A stretch of 64,000 bases of DNA, from contig FWCC01000256.1 of NCBI GenBank assembly GCA_900169235.1, positions 62,001 to 126,000 on the forward strand, written 5' to 3'. The first letter of the stretch is position 1. Every line of letters begins with the position of its first letter. Source of the DNA: Zarea fungicola (lineage: Eukaryota > Ascomycota > Sordariomycetes > Hypocreales > Cordycipitaceae). The notes beneath the pieces were generated by a model, which saw only the letters and a program-made list of their open reading frames with translations, was not told the origin of the DNA and searched no databases. A program made the translations under genes and the position numbers. Of the stretch, positions 10,577-22,643 are shown one piece after another.

Positions 10577-12521
10577 ATGATCGGCTGCCCAACCTATCGG
10601 CGAGCCATCGCGCGCAAGCTACTTAGCGGCTTACAATGCCGTAGTTGCACAGTCTCTAGGGGTTTGGCCTCCAAAGCCAAAGGCGGGACGCTGCCAGCCA
10701 GCCTGCTGGTCGCCGAGAGCTCCGTTGCGCAACAGCTCCTCGACACAGGCCTCTGGCGTAGCGGCCGATCACGCATATCAGGAACCTCATCACTTGACAC
10801 GCGCAGAGTCAACATAGTCAGCGATGAGCTATGCTGTGTGTATAAGCCGTTCTCCTCTATTCCCTTCGCGCCAGCAAAGAGCACGACCACTTCTAAAGTG
10901 TACAAGATGTCAAGCTAACTGTTTTATTTTCCTTTTTGCAGCTGACATTATTAAATACATTGGACCTACCCTTGAGAGACATCGTGGATGTGATATCCTC
11001 GATCTTAACCCCGGAACCGGCCTCTGGAGCCGCGCTCTCCACGCCGCCGTACAACCACGCACGCACATCCTCCTCGACCCCAATGCCGAATTCTACAAAC
11101 CCCATCTCGCCGACCTCATATCTAAACCCAACGTTGAGCTGATCCAAAAATCAGGCATAATATGGGAAGACCTCGAAGACATCGTCGCCTCGCGCCTCAC
11201 ACAACAAACCAAAGTAGCACGTGGAGGAGCAGCAGCAGGCGATGGAGGAGGACCGCCGCCGCAGCGTAACGACACGCTCCTTGTGACGGCTAACCTCTCC
11301 ATGTGCCCGAAGCGCCCATACCGGGGTTTCGATAACGTGGGCACCATGGTGCTGTACCAGTTTCTATCGAGCATCCGCCAGGCGGCGCTGCTGCAGCAGT
11401 ATGGCCTCGTGCGGTTCCTGATCTGGACCAACGACGAGGACAAGCACCGCGTGCTGCCCCGTACCGTACTGCGCCGCCGCCGCAGCGCGTTCGAGGCCGA
11501 GCTATCATGCGACTGGTTGCATGAGGTTTGCGGCAGCAGTGTCGATGCCAAGGAGCGCATCGCGTTGCGCGACGAGTGGCTGAACATTGAGTCCTGCGCC
11601 GCCACCATGGACAGAATGGACGCGGCCGGGCTCACCATGCCTGTGCGGCGCCAGAGCGCGCTGTACAGCATGATTTCAAAGGATCCGTCGCTTCGGGGCC
11701 GGAAATGGGCAGATTTCGAGACGCCGCAGCTCGCACGGCCGTACATAGAGGAGCTCAACCGTCTGAGAGACACCGTCGACACTGCGACCCCGAGCCCGGA
11801 ATTGCGCCGTCTCAAGCAGCTCGGCTACCGTGACACGCACGAGCACAAGCTCGCAGCGAAATACGGCCAACTCATCCAGCAACGCGTCGCCGCGCTATCC
11901 CACGACTCCTCCTCCTTGTCATCCTTCGCCGCCCTCGACGAGGCCTATAACACCGCCGCCCAGCGCCTCAACAAGAATAAAGCCGCCGAGTTCCAGCGCA
12001 TTAACGACAACCACCACCTCTTCCGGCAGCCCACGCATCCTGCGCTTCTCTGGGACCGCCGCGCCTACGAGCCCCTCGTGGCGTCTGCTACGGAATTCTT
12101 CCCCAACGCGCCCACCACGCTTCTTGACATGCAGCCTAAAGCCATGGCGCCGGTTCTGCGACAATACGGACCCGGCACCTCGCGGTCCGGTGAAATGTCG
12201 GATGTGCTGCTCCATCTCTGGTTCGCCAACACGCTGGGCCCTCTGCAGGACGGGCTCGAGAGGCTCTGGGGCGGGTTTGGGAGCGAACTGACACGCTGCG
12301 GGAGCTTCTTCGACATGGTACGAGGCGGGTCCCAGCTGTCTGGAGTCGGGCGTGTCGCGGCGCGGTGCGTGAATGAAGCGCAGTGGGTGGACGTGATGGA
12401 GGCGTGGATGGAATGGCCGTTTCGGCCGTCCTATATACAGCTGCTGAGCCGATGGGCGGAGGAGACGGAGAACGGGGACGGTGAGGATATCAAGTCTGGC
12501 GCGCAAGGTCTGGGCTTTTAG
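10577..12521 (+). CDS. Mitochondrial transcription factor B-like protein (Mtf1-type, rRNA adenine dimethylase fold)
   Basis: Two exons, 10577-10835 and 10942-12521, giving 612 residues. The N-terminal ~50 residues are rich in Arg, Ser and Ala with no acidic residues early on, as in a mitochondrial presequence. The fold signature is VNIVSDELC followed by KYIGPTLERHRGCDILDLNPGTG. The DLNPGTGLWS segment is the SAM-binding motif I region shared by KsgA/Dim1 and mitochondrial transcription factor B. Homologs act as initiation factors for mitochondrial RNA polymerase, and some methylate mitochondrial rRNA. The protein is longer than yeast Mtf1 (341 residues) but similar to other filamentous fungal members. 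The donor T|GTGTGT is non-consensus but is the only choice that keeps the phase. Whether the role is transcription or rRNA methylation cannot be decided here. Confidence 0.83.
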
Positions 12522-13158
12522 ACTCCCGCAAGGCGCGCATGTATATATAGTGTACAATCTATAAACTGTATAATAAACCTAGAAATGGGGTGATGGAGGC
12601 GATATGTTCGCATATGACCCTACACAATCAAGGTTATGGCACTCGAGTTAACGATAGAAAGATGGGCAGTTTTAGAATGTAAAAGCAAATGATATAAATT
12701 TTCATATTATTCTGATTCCTACAGCCGAGGCTTCCTCTGTGCCACCAGCTCTACAAGACCACAATGAAAGTAATAAAACAAGAAACTGAACGAAATGGTG
12801 GCGACTCCTCTACGCTGCAGCCATGGCTACTGACTAGGGTGTGCCAGACAGGAATGACAAAAATAGGTTTGAAAGGAACGACAGGCGGACATATACCGTC
12901 TGTGTTGTTTTGGATGCTCGCTGAACGCCAAGAAAAAAAAAGGGTATTTCCATATGAGTACCTATCCCAGAGGTATTGTTTTCAGCCGTCGGCTGATTTC
13001 ATGCAATGATAAATCAGAGGCAAGGAGAAGTTCCCCCAGGGCAAATGCAAAAGGACCAAATCATGTATCAAGGTCCATGTTTTTGGTTGGAAGAATTGTA
13101 GGTGTGTCGTTTCATGTAGGGTATTTATGGACGATCCATTGCAGGAGTAGTGAAGGAA
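12522..13158. other. Convergent 3' flanks, nothing recognised
   Basis: Convergent interval with AT-rich sequence near both stops (ATATATAG near 12542). No open frame here resembles a known family. Confidence 0.6.
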
Positions 13159-15182
13159 TTACCATTCTCTCCACTTCTTCATCAACGAAGGCTGTTTGAT
13201 AACATCGTCAACCCAGCCCATGGATTCTCTGCGATCGTCAAGAAGCCGTGCATACTCAAGCAGCAGGCGTAGCATATAGATTTCCATGTCTTCTTTGCGC
13301 AGAACCTTGTCTGCCCATTCTTTGCCGTCGGTTGCAATTTTCTCGGCCGCATTGTCGTGCCCGCCTTGGCCATCATAGCCTACAAAGTAGTCGAGAAGAC
13401 CATAGTAGTCATTGAAGCGGTTGTCCATGGGGACAAAATGCTTCCACGGTACGAGGCGGCTGTCATGCCACTCTCGCCAGACAGTCGACTTAATGGGTAC
13501 CGAGCTGGAGCGCAGGAACCCAATATAGCGGCCAGAAAAGGAGTTGCCGTCAATGTCCGGCAGGAACTTACTGTTGAATTGCTCCGTCAACTCAACACCC
13601 TTGACAGTCGTGTAGGCGTGGTCCGTATATGTACATTTCAGGTCCTTCTGGGGGGGTTCGCAGCTGAGATCGGTTAGACCGACATCGGTCAAGCTGGCAA
13701 GCCAATCACCGAGCTTGCCGTCCTGCTGGGCACGAAGACCGTAGGACTTGTCAGGCAGGACAAAGTTTTCAGGCGCTGCCAAGCCGGTTTCGATATTCCT
13801 CACTTTGGTTCCGTTGTTCACGGCCACGAAACGGTGGCGCTGAAAGCCACGCCAGGTGTTGTGTCGGTTTCGGCCACCGGTTGCAACGCCGCGCCATATG
13901 ACATTAGTCTTCTTCATGGACCATTCAACGCCATGGTTGTCGCCGCCAGTAAAGCGCTTGTCTCCGTCGTAATACATGGCGGCAGGGATTAGAATCTCGT
14001 TGTTGACGCCGAGCTTAGAACCACCAAACAGAGGGAATAGAACTTTGGTAGTTCTGGTTGACAGCGGCTCGATAAAAACACCGGCAAGGCCTTGGAGATC
14101 GGGTTGGTGACACACATCGCGTGAAAGCGAGCTGTTGGAGACATAGCCGCGGAAAGAATGGGCCTGGGTGTAGGAAATGTTAAAAACGGGCATAACGTCA
14201 AAATCCGCTTGAACCGGGCTGGTTCGCGCCAAGCTTTTAGGTGGACAGCCACGGCGGACAAGATTCCAAAAGGGGTCTGCTCATTATAGTTAGAATTTTC
14301 GGGGGTAATTAGGCTGAGCCTGAAATTGGGTGGCTTACTTGTGTCTTCTCCTTCCCAGTTTTTACTGACAACTTCGTTACCCTTGTCGCTGGAGCTGGCA
14401 CTAGACAGAGATTGAAACTCGCTGATGACCTTTTTGGGGTCGGCAAGTCTAACAGTCTTGGCGGCCTTGGACATATAGGCTTCGATGTCTTCGTAAGGAG
14501 TAATGATTCGGGGCTCGTCCATGGCATTGAGCGCAATTTCCATGTCAGGCAAAAGGTGCTCAATGTTCTTGACCATGCGGAGCCAGATTTGCGTCCAGAA
14601 GAAGTCAGAGGTGGTGCTAGCATTGCCGTTCCGCACCTTGATTTTCATTTCAAAATCAGCAGACTCGCGCCGCATGAAGGCTGCTTCGACGCCCCAAAAT
14701 GGTTCAATGTCATGGTGGATTTGATCGAAAAACTCTTCTACAATGGTTGCATTGTGGGACTGAGCAAACTGGAACCATTTGTCGAAACCCGGGGGCGGGT
14801 GGCGGCCTCGGCGCTTGCGGTATGCTTGAGCTGCGGCTTCGACTGTTTCTGTTTGCTTGGAGAGGAGGGTATTGAATTTGGTATGAGCATCGAATATCAA
14901 GCTGTCAATCGGGTGTGGATTGTTCCTATGCGCAAGCCATGTCAGCAAAATCAGCGAGAGAGCGAGAAGGGAAAAAATGGATTGGCAAGAGTCGCCAATG
15001 TCTCATGTGAATCATACATACCCTTTGTATGGCTTGTTTGCCGAGAATCCACTAGAGCCACCAGGGCGTTGCAGGTTTTGGACGTTGATCTCGTATGCGT
15101 TTTGGTTAAACGTGTATAACACGAATAGAATTACCAAACCCAGGCCGAGATACCGGACAATGCCGGACGGTCTGGCCAACAT
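13159..15182 (-). CDS. GT90 glycosyltransferase (CAP10-like, type II membrane protein)
   Basis: Three exons: 15182-15022, 14925-14339, 14276-13159, giving 621 residues. A short cytosolic N-terminus is followed by a single hydrophobic anchor at about residues 9-27 (VRYLGLGLVILFVLYTFNQ), then a luminal stem. The catalytic region spans the exon 2/3 junction, with WEGEDTNPFWNLVRRGCPP reconstituted by splicing. Family marks include VIWRGVATGGRNRHN, RHRFV, GRYIGFLRSSSVPIKSTVWREW, PWKHFVP and the DYYGLLDYF block. CAP10-family enzymes are Golgi glycosyltransferases; in Cryptococcus CAP10 is needed for capsule and related proteins are xylosyl- or glucosyltransferases. The donor sugar here is unknown. 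A pyrimidine-rich strand upstream of the ATG is typical of a fungal promoter. Confidence 0.88.
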
Positions 15183-16521
15183 GGTGAGTAAATCTGGCAG
15201 CGTAAGCTCTTGGTGGCGCGAAGCTGAATCCCCAGGCGATGCGTGGTGGTGGGCTAAGCACGGGAATCCAGCAAGCGTCGTAATCAGGTAGCCCCGGCGC
15301 TGTAGATGTGAAGCTGGCACTAGTCGGCAGCGGTGGTTGGGGCGAGAGAGATTGGTAGCAGTAAAGTGGACGGGAAAAAAAGAAATCGAGAGCGAGAGTT
15401 GGAAGAGGAAAATGCAACGGGAAAATAATAGTAGGCGAATTGTTCAATGTTCAAAGGTTTGGGGTGCCAACCGTCAAGCAGAAACGACAGTCGTACAGTG
15501 GTCAGGTAGGCAAGATGAGACCTGGAGGGGCGACCACCATGAGGGCAGGCATATGCTGGTTTCTTTGGTGCAGGAAAAACAGAAAGAAACAGATGCAACT
15601 GGTAGTGAGGGACAAGAGAAGGACGAGGAGAATAAAATTTGGACGGGAACAAAGACGAGGTTGTTCCCGAATCTGCCAGGGGGTTATGAGAGGCCAACGT
15701 CAGAAAGCGTGCCAAGTCCCGCCAAGGATTGTTGAGGTGGCAAGAGACGATGAATATGATAAAGGAACAAACGGACGAGAAGTAGTATTAAAATCAGTAC
15801 CACATTTACGGCGTAGTTCGGTTCAGATAAGCTGTGGACAATTCAAGACTACGTTACCTTTTTCGCACCCCAGGTAATAGGAGATTAGTTGTTTATACTT
15901 ATGGATACTAATAATGGAGTAGCTGTATGGAGCTCGTCTGTACTCCGTATTATGCCATTGTTGGCAACGTAATCTTGTCTACAGCGGTGTTTATTAATTA
16001 TTGCAGGTGGCCATGTGCTGTCCTTCCCATCAAGGGGTGAGCGCCGTTCCGGATAAAGCGGCCCAGGAGATCTACGAGCTTGTGCGTTTTGTTTGACTCC
16101 TCCACCGCCGCCTGTCGGGTTAGTAGGCGTTTTTCGCTAGCTGGCTTGCTTGGCTTGCTGGCCAACAGGCGTGCTAGCTTGCTGGGATGTCAGTTTCCTG
16201 CCGAAACCTGGCCTTTGGCTCCATGGCAAAAATAAAAAGCGGCGACGTTTTGGCCGTTGGCGCTGTTGGCGTGCGTCGGGACCACCACGCGGCGGGTAGA
16301 AAGCTTGTCACTGGCCTAGTTTGGGGCGAGCATGGGGCCGCCGATATCAAGCCTTTGTTTTGAATGGCTTTAAGCTGCCGAAGCGGCGGAGAGGGGGTTT
16401 CACCGCATGCCAAGGTTGGGCCGTTCTGGAGAGGCTTGAGGGGCGTCCGGTGTCGACTCCAGCTTGATTAGCCCCAAACAGGCAGTTGGGAGACTTCTGG
16501 ACTGACTTGGAATCTGCAAGC

Positions 16522-16539
16522 TAACTAACTAGTTAGTTA
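16522..16539. repeat. Perfect 18-bp palindrome
   Basis: The sequence TAACTAACTAGTTAGTTA equals its own reverse complement. It sits in the gene-free interval, so it is not constrained by coding. Confidence 0.8.
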
Positions 16540-18556
16540 AAATTACTGTACCTAGGTGAACCAGTCACGCAGACCATATTCCCATGTTTGGAGACGACAA
16601 GGTACTTGACATTTAAAATGACGAGCTCCAACTTGTTCTAATTTATTTCTGGGCTAAGAATTCAAAAGTCCATATTATGCCTCACACCTTTCCCCTTTGA
16701 ACCCAACCCCTGCAGTAGTTGATAAGTTTAAAAAGTCCGACGAAAAAAAGGTTATTACGCCTTGCGCCGTTCTCTTTTGCAGTCATCATGCAGTGTTGCC
16801 TGTTTCCTGCCAACTGTGCGCCTCACCGTACATACCCGGCAACCCGGGTCTCCTTTTCCTCTAGCTTCTTCGACGGACCGGTGCAAGTAGACGGCCTATC
16901 GCTCAAACTCTCCTAATTCATCACTTTGGTAAATCAGTTCCTTCTTGGATTGGACCCAGTTGGAATGTATGGATCCCCCCGTGCACTGCCATTATTCGTG
17001 CGTCTGTTTCTTCTAAATATTACAAAACATGACGAATCAACATGGAGCAAGTGTTGGTTCTCTGTCCCTCTATCCTTGTTTGATGGTACACTGTGGGACT
17101 GTGAATTATGATCGCCTTCTGAAACAGAAAATCGTCGGCTACGCAGTGTCTGTCTGAGAATATCGATGGTTCTGTCCGGTTGCGCAATTTAAATGGCCCC
17201 AGTGTCACATGCCGCAGGGGGTCTTGGCCCGGCTTTTGTTTACCAGCCTGAATGAGACTCTTTTCAACGTTGTGTATACTAGTACTGGGTACCAGATATT
17301 GCAGGGGGTCGATTGTCCTATTTCCTATTTTGCATCATGGTACGGAGTAGATCGCTGGCCATCGTAATCAGCTAAAGTCAGGAACAAGATCTGGAAGGAT
17401 GAATAATCTGAATACGAGCTGTCAAGCCAGGCCGCGTGTCCGTTTCACGCTTCCGCGGGCTAACTAACTAGCCACGTTGGTTAGCGGCTGTGGCACTGGC
17501 ACACGGGCCACGATTTGCTTGTCAGATCGGGCCAAATCAACATTGGAAGCCTTCAAGTACTGGCAACCCAATTATAAGTTTTTATTGCTGATAATACACC
17601 AAGCTAGGTTATGAACTATTCAATACTTCTCTACTCTACAAAGAAGAGGGAAAAACTAGAGTATCTGGAGCAAAATCTCGTCTCCTTAATGAGCCCATAG
17701 TGGGAGCGACAAGTGAGAGTATTGGGTGCCCTAGTTTTGGCCCAAGGCTATAGCTGATTGGTCTAGCCACACCAAATTATAGACTGGTACAGGGAACGTA
17801 CTCGTATCTGTACGTTGCTAGATGTGAGATTTGCTTCACACATTATGCATAGTTTCGATGGAATTGATGCCGTTGTTTCTATCTGATGACATGGGAGCCT
17901 GGCCATCAGCAACCTGCTTTACCCAGAGTGTGGAGACTCTATTGAGACTTTGTTCGGGGATCGGCATTACCAGCCCCAGCCAAACAGTCCAGCAGTGACG
18001 TACATGTCGCAGTTTGGCATGTTATACATAATGCTTTGAAAGATGGCAACCTCTTGTGTTTTTTCCCCATCGTTTGAGATTTGGGAGTAGGTAGTTTGGT
18101 AGTGTCTCATTCGAATATGTGGCGCTCAGTGATGCTGCGTCTGCTCTTTGTTAGCAGGGCCCTTCCTGGGCAGACTAGCACCGCCCTGTCCGAGCAAATA
18201 TGGGATTTCGCTTAGCAAACCTTTCACCTCAATGGTAAAACTCGTTACAAGAATAAATCTCATCTGCCGGTGATAAATGGCCTCTGCGATGGACAATATC
18301 TGGGTACTGGCGGCTTAGACATAGCTGCCTGCCACACTGAGGCTGAGCTGCTCCCTACGGCGCGGGCGCTAATGTCGTCATTTTCATGTTTTTGGAGGGG
18401 CAATTCTTTACTTGAGGGAGGGGCAGCGCCGCAGCGACAGCGCAGCACCTTACTCGCTAAAAATGATGCAGTCCACCAGTCTTGGTACTTTTGAAACACT
18501 GTGCAATCGGAACCACGTCGACGAACCTCTGCGACCAAAGGAGAATCCCTGGTGAA

Positions 18557-18592
18557 GGGGGGGGGGGGCCANNGGGGGGGGGGGGGGGGGGG
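18557..18592. other. Poly-G tract interrupted by CCA and two undetermined bases
   Basis: A run of 12 G, then CCA, two N (18572-18573) and 19 G. It marks a base-calling or assembly uncertainty, and the true length is unknown. If real, the tract could form G-quadruplexes. Confidence 0.85.
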
Positions 18593-19113
18593 AGAAAGGA
18601 AATCTCATCTCACCTAGTACAGCATCTCCGTCCCAGGGATATTGCGCCGGAGGGAAGCCTTAGTTGAAGCGACAGTCCGTGATAAACAAGTAACGTACCA
18701 GTACACTACTCCGTACATACAGCAACTCCATTGTACATCACCCGGAGCATGGTGGGGCAGGTATCGGAGGAGATGAACGCATATGCGAGCTTGGCTCGGA
18801 ATAAATAATGTTTAGTTAATAAACCCAGCGCCCCAAAAACATGTTTCCGTATGTAGTAATTCAACCAAAAGTTATCGAGAGAGAGAAGGATTTTGTACAG
18901 CTCGAAATTTCAAGTCCACGAGCCCAGTGATTCAGTTCTCGGTCCGCTGACCATTTGTCTCTTCTACAACTGCGTGCGGGCAACTCCGTTTGAAGCCAAG
19001 GTTTCGAAAACGGTTGCCCCGGCGCAAACGGCATGACACGGCCTTTCTTTTCTCTCTCTTTTTTTTTTGTTTTACTTGAAGAAAATGAACGGGTGACGCG
19101 CCCGATGCGTGCT

Positions 19114-19226
19114 GGCCACCTTTAACGGCATAGCTTTAACCCACAACATGCGGCGGGCGTCCATTCTCACTAAACTTTAGAGGTATAGCTTCATTTGGCC
19201 ACTTAACTTTAGAGGTATAGCCTCAT
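19114..19226 (+). repeat. Three imperfect repeats upstream of arginase
   Basis: Two close copies of CTTTAGAGGTATAGC (in 19171-19194 and 19203-19226, 32-bp period) and one diverged copy near 19120-19140 (TTTAACGGCATAGC). The second and diverged copies are each preceded by GGCCAC. The block lies about 390-500 bp before the arginase ATG and could be regulatory. Confidence 0.6.
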
Positions 19227-19616
19227 GTCTCGAACAGACAAGAGACCACAGAGACCACTAATTTTTCATTTACCCTGACGAATTATTTATTTTCTGCTTG
19301 ATCTTGTGACGAATTCTCCGCGCCCCTCCGAAACGCCGCGCTCCGTAGCTGCAACACCACACCTCCCCTCCTACTCCATCGGTGGACGCTTTGTCTCTTG
19401 TCGTCGGCGCCCACTTCCGAGCCCTAAAATAAAAAGCTTGCTCCATCCCTTCCGTATTCCGCTCTTCTAGAAAATCAGGACCACTTGTTTAAATCCTTCT
19501 TCTTCTTCTTCTTCGCCGCTTTGCTCTTATCCGTGTTTGCAGCTACTGTTCAATCTCCTCATTTGCCCTGCTCGTTCTTTCTTGTTCACGATACCCACCA
19601 CGACAATCTCGCAACC

Positions 19617-20773
19617 ATGAACGTTCCCAGTCGCTTTCTCAGCAACCCCCAGGACCTCGGCGTCGTCGCTGTTGGCTTCTCCGGCGGTCAGGTGCGTTTC
19701 AATTCCCGGCACTCTGATTCTGCGCGCAATTGCGCATTGTGGGTATTGCCAACAGGACTTGCGCCATGGCTAACCTATATTCCTCTCTCTTTGTAGCCCA
19801 AGGCTGGTGTCGACAACGGCCCAACTGCCCTCATCGAATCCGGCCTCCTTACCCAGATCCAGCAGGAGCTCGAGTACAACCTCCACGGCGACTCCCAGGT
19901 CCAGTTTTACAAGGACCTGGCCCCCGCCGCCGACCCCGAATACCGCGGCATGAAGAACCCGCTCCTCGTCTCCGCCGTCACGCGCAAGATTGCCGAGGCC
20001 ACCTACGCGCAGTCCTCCCAGGGTCGCCTGACCCTGACCCTTGGCGGCGACCACTCCGTCGCCATTGGCACCATTGCGGGCACCGCGAAGGCTACCCGTG
20101 AGCGCCTCAACCGTGAGATTGCCGTCATCTGGGTTGACGCCCACTCCGACATCAACACCCCGGAGGGCTCTGATTCGGGCAACATCCACGGCATGCCCGT
20201 CGCCTTTCTCACGGGGCTCGCAAAGGACGACAAGGAGGAGTACTTTGGCTGGATCAAGGACGATATGCGCCTCAACATCAAGAAGCTCGTCTACATTGGT
20301 CTGCGCGACGTTGACAAGGACGAGAAGAAGATTCTTCGTGAGAACAATGTCAAGGCCTTTTCCATGTTTGACGTTGACCGGTAAGCAAAAACAATCTTCC
20401 GTTTCAAATTTATTTCCGAAGCAATGTTTGTCAACACTAACTGAACTCCCCCCCCCCCCACAGCTATGGTATTGGCCGCGTTGTCGAGATGGCTCTCGCC
20501 CACATTGGCGATGACACCCCGATTCACCTGTCTTTTGACGTCGACGCCCTCGACCCCATGTGGGCACCCAGCACCGGGACACCTGTGCGCGGTGGCCTGA
20601 CCCTGCGTGAGGGTGACTACATCTGCGAGTCGGTCCACGCGACCGGCAACCTCATCGCCATTGACCTTGTCGAGGTCAACCCTAGTCTGGCCGCTACCGA
20701 GGAGGGTGCCAAGGAGACTGTCCGCGCCGGTAGTTCTCTCGTCCGCTGCGCCCTCGGCGAGACTCTGCTGTGA
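19617..20773 (+). CDS. car1: Arginase
   Basis: Three exons: 19617-19691, 19797-20380, 20464-20773, giving 322 residues, the usual length. Arginase hydrolyses L-arginine to urea and ornithine with a two-manganese centre. The metal ligands are present: His111 in GGDHS, Asp139/His141/Asp143 in DAHSDINT, and Asp245/Asp247 in SFDVDALDP. The substrate-loop residues HSDINTPEGSDSGNIHGMP are also normal. The second intron ends in a 12-C run before CAG, an unusual polypyrimidine tract. In fungi the enzyme is normally induced by arginine and placed under nitrogen control. No operator can be named here, but a repeat cluster lies upstream at 19114-19226. Confidence 0.96.
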
Positions 20774-21746
20774 GCTTTGCCGATGAAGGTTTCGGTTATA
20801 TTGGGGATGGATTGAAGAAAGAGAAAGGGAAGGGATAAAAAAAAAGGGGGGTTAGAGCGCAAGCAAATTCAATTGGGGTATTTTTTACTTTGCCGCAACG
20901 GCATCAGGTTTTTTTTCCACAGGCCGGGAAAGAAAGAAAAATTTAATGATACAAAACACCCTAGTCACGAAAATAGGTAATAAAATAACGTCTGTCTTGA
21001 TATATTTGGTTATTTGTCTTTCTTTCTTGTCCCGCGTCTGCTTCCAGAACGCATGGTTCGCCTACAGGTAGCATTGCATGACGTGCATGCAATGCAGGTT
21101 CAAGATGGTTACTGAGTCGTCGCGTGGCTGGGAGTGTCGCAGGAGCACCCAGCCACCCCTACAAGCTACGCCACTTCTACGCAAACCACCCCGCGAGGTC
21201 CGTCGCTGCTAACTACCACTAGTGACGTAGAACGTAGAACCATTCAACAAGGCATTTTCTTTTCGATAAATAAAAATTCGCTCGATTATTTAGTATCCGA
21301 TTTGCGTCAATTCGGATGCAGCATCCTCTGCGTGCATACTGATCGAGAACACAAAGGGAAGCCCGGCCATCAATACCCCGCCATCAACCGGGGACTACTG
21401 GCCAGCAACTGCCTTTGCCTGCCAAAGAGACAACGCACCAGTCGGCAACACATGAAAAACAGAAATTGTGCATACACTTCAGGTATACTCGTTCATACAT
21501 GACGGTTCAGATATATATCGGGTGGCAAGATCAACAAATTGCACTTCTTGGGCCCGAGACCTTGAATTTACTACGAAATTATTTACTCTTCCATATATTG
21601 GCGCGCGATCGTGACGACACCAACAACGCCTTCGAGCTAGACTTTCTGTCGCATTGCGTCGCATTACCAGCAAGACTGAGACAGGGCAAAAATAACCGGA
21701 CTCATAACGGGAAATAACGAGGAGGAATATAAAATCAAAACAAAAA
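20774..21746. other. Intergenic, nothing recognised
   Basis: Tandem interval with poly-A/poly-T runs after the arginase stop. The sequence GCATTGCATGACGTGCATGCAATGC (about 21069-21093) is a near-palindrome. The frames of about 100-120 codons here show no family resemblance. Confidence 0.55.
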
Positions 21747-22383
21747 ATGGCACTCTCATCCACCCTCACCGGCAGCTCCGCCGTCTACGAGCGCGGCGGC
21801 ACACGGGTCCTCCACGTCCGCACCTACAACTGGCCGCCCATCCAAATCAACATTTGGCTCTTTGTCATGCTCCTCGCTTCCTCCAGCATCCTCGGAGTCT
21901 TCTCCACGTTTATCCAGACCCAGACCCAAATGGGCCTGCCCATCCCCTGGTACTTTCCATACTTTGTTACTGTCACCGCCATATCAGTGACGTTTGTGCT
22001 GGCCATGATGTGGATGATTTACCAGCGGCGGCTGCTACCGGCCATTGTCATGATTGGCGGGTTCGCGCTGTTCGTCCTGTGGATGGTTGGGCTCGTCGCG
22101 AGCTCGATCGAGCTCTGGGGTTCGGGGGGTGTGCAGAGCGTGTGCAATTTGCAAGTCTTTAATCAGAGTCCGCATGCGCCGGATGAGACGACCCTGGCGT
22201 GGATGCAACAGCGCAACATATGTGAGTTTAAAAAAAATTCATTGAAAATAAATACGAAAGAGGAAGAATTCTGATTTTGCGATAGGTCAAACTTGGTACT
22301 TGGTCTTCGCCATGGGTCTGACGGGTGTTATTTTTCTCGTTTGGGTCATGATTATATCTTATCAAGTTTTTGTCCGGTCTTGA
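21747..22383 (+). CDS. Four-helix integral membrane protein, function unknown
   Basis: Two exons, 21747-22221 and 22286-22383, giving 190 residues. After a 33-residue N-terminus with RVLHVRTYNWPPIQ, four hydrophobic helices follow at about residues 33-53 (NIWLFVMLLASSSILGVFST), 72-91, 95-115 and 164-186. A conserved-looking loop CNLQVFNQSP lies before helix 4, and the last exon encodes nearly all of that helix. The topology resembles MARVEL-like tetraspanning proteins, but I cannot assign the family. I recall similar proteins in other Sordariomycetes, so it is probably a real conserved gene. Without splicing, the frame would end in a Lys/Glu-rich nonsense tail, which supports the intron. Confidence 0.8.
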
Positions 22384-22643
22384 TTTTGTTGACATTTTGC
22401 AAAGGTAGAAAAAGAAGCGCTGATGACTTTACGTTGTGTTATGAATTTTTTATGTCTGTCACTTATTACTATAATTAATAATGGTTCAATGCCGCAGCAA
22501 TCCATGTTCCTGCAACTTTGTTTCGTTTCTTTTTTTTAAAAAAAAAAAAATTTCGCTGATAAGACTTCATTACACAAATATACATCAGAAACATAAGGTA
22601 TTATTATTGCGAAATTATCATTCTATAACAGCAAACAAGATTC

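Larger units (their letters stand above)
15183..19616. other. Long intergenic interval without recognisable genes
   Basis: About 4.4 kb. The first ~700 bp are purine-rich on the plus strand and serve as promoter/5' UTR of the GT90 gene. A perfect 18-bp palindrome lies at 16522-16539, a TTGCTTGGC/TTGCTGG-type repeat cluster near 16139-16180, a poly-G/N tract at 18557-18592, and three GGTATAGC-type repeats at 19114-19226. Scattered frames of 60-145 codons (for example 15440-15877 and 18260-18538) have no family resemblance, and no splice path joins them into a known protein. Confidence 0.5.

Noticed and set aside
15440..15877. 145-codon plus-strand ORF upstream of the GT90 gene
   Set aside because: It lies in purine-rich promoter DNA, is basic and low in complexity, and no family or splice path is seen.
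19770..20582. 270-codon frame antisense to arginase
   Set aside because: It arises from strong codon bias of the real gene on the opposite strand and crosses both intron borders.
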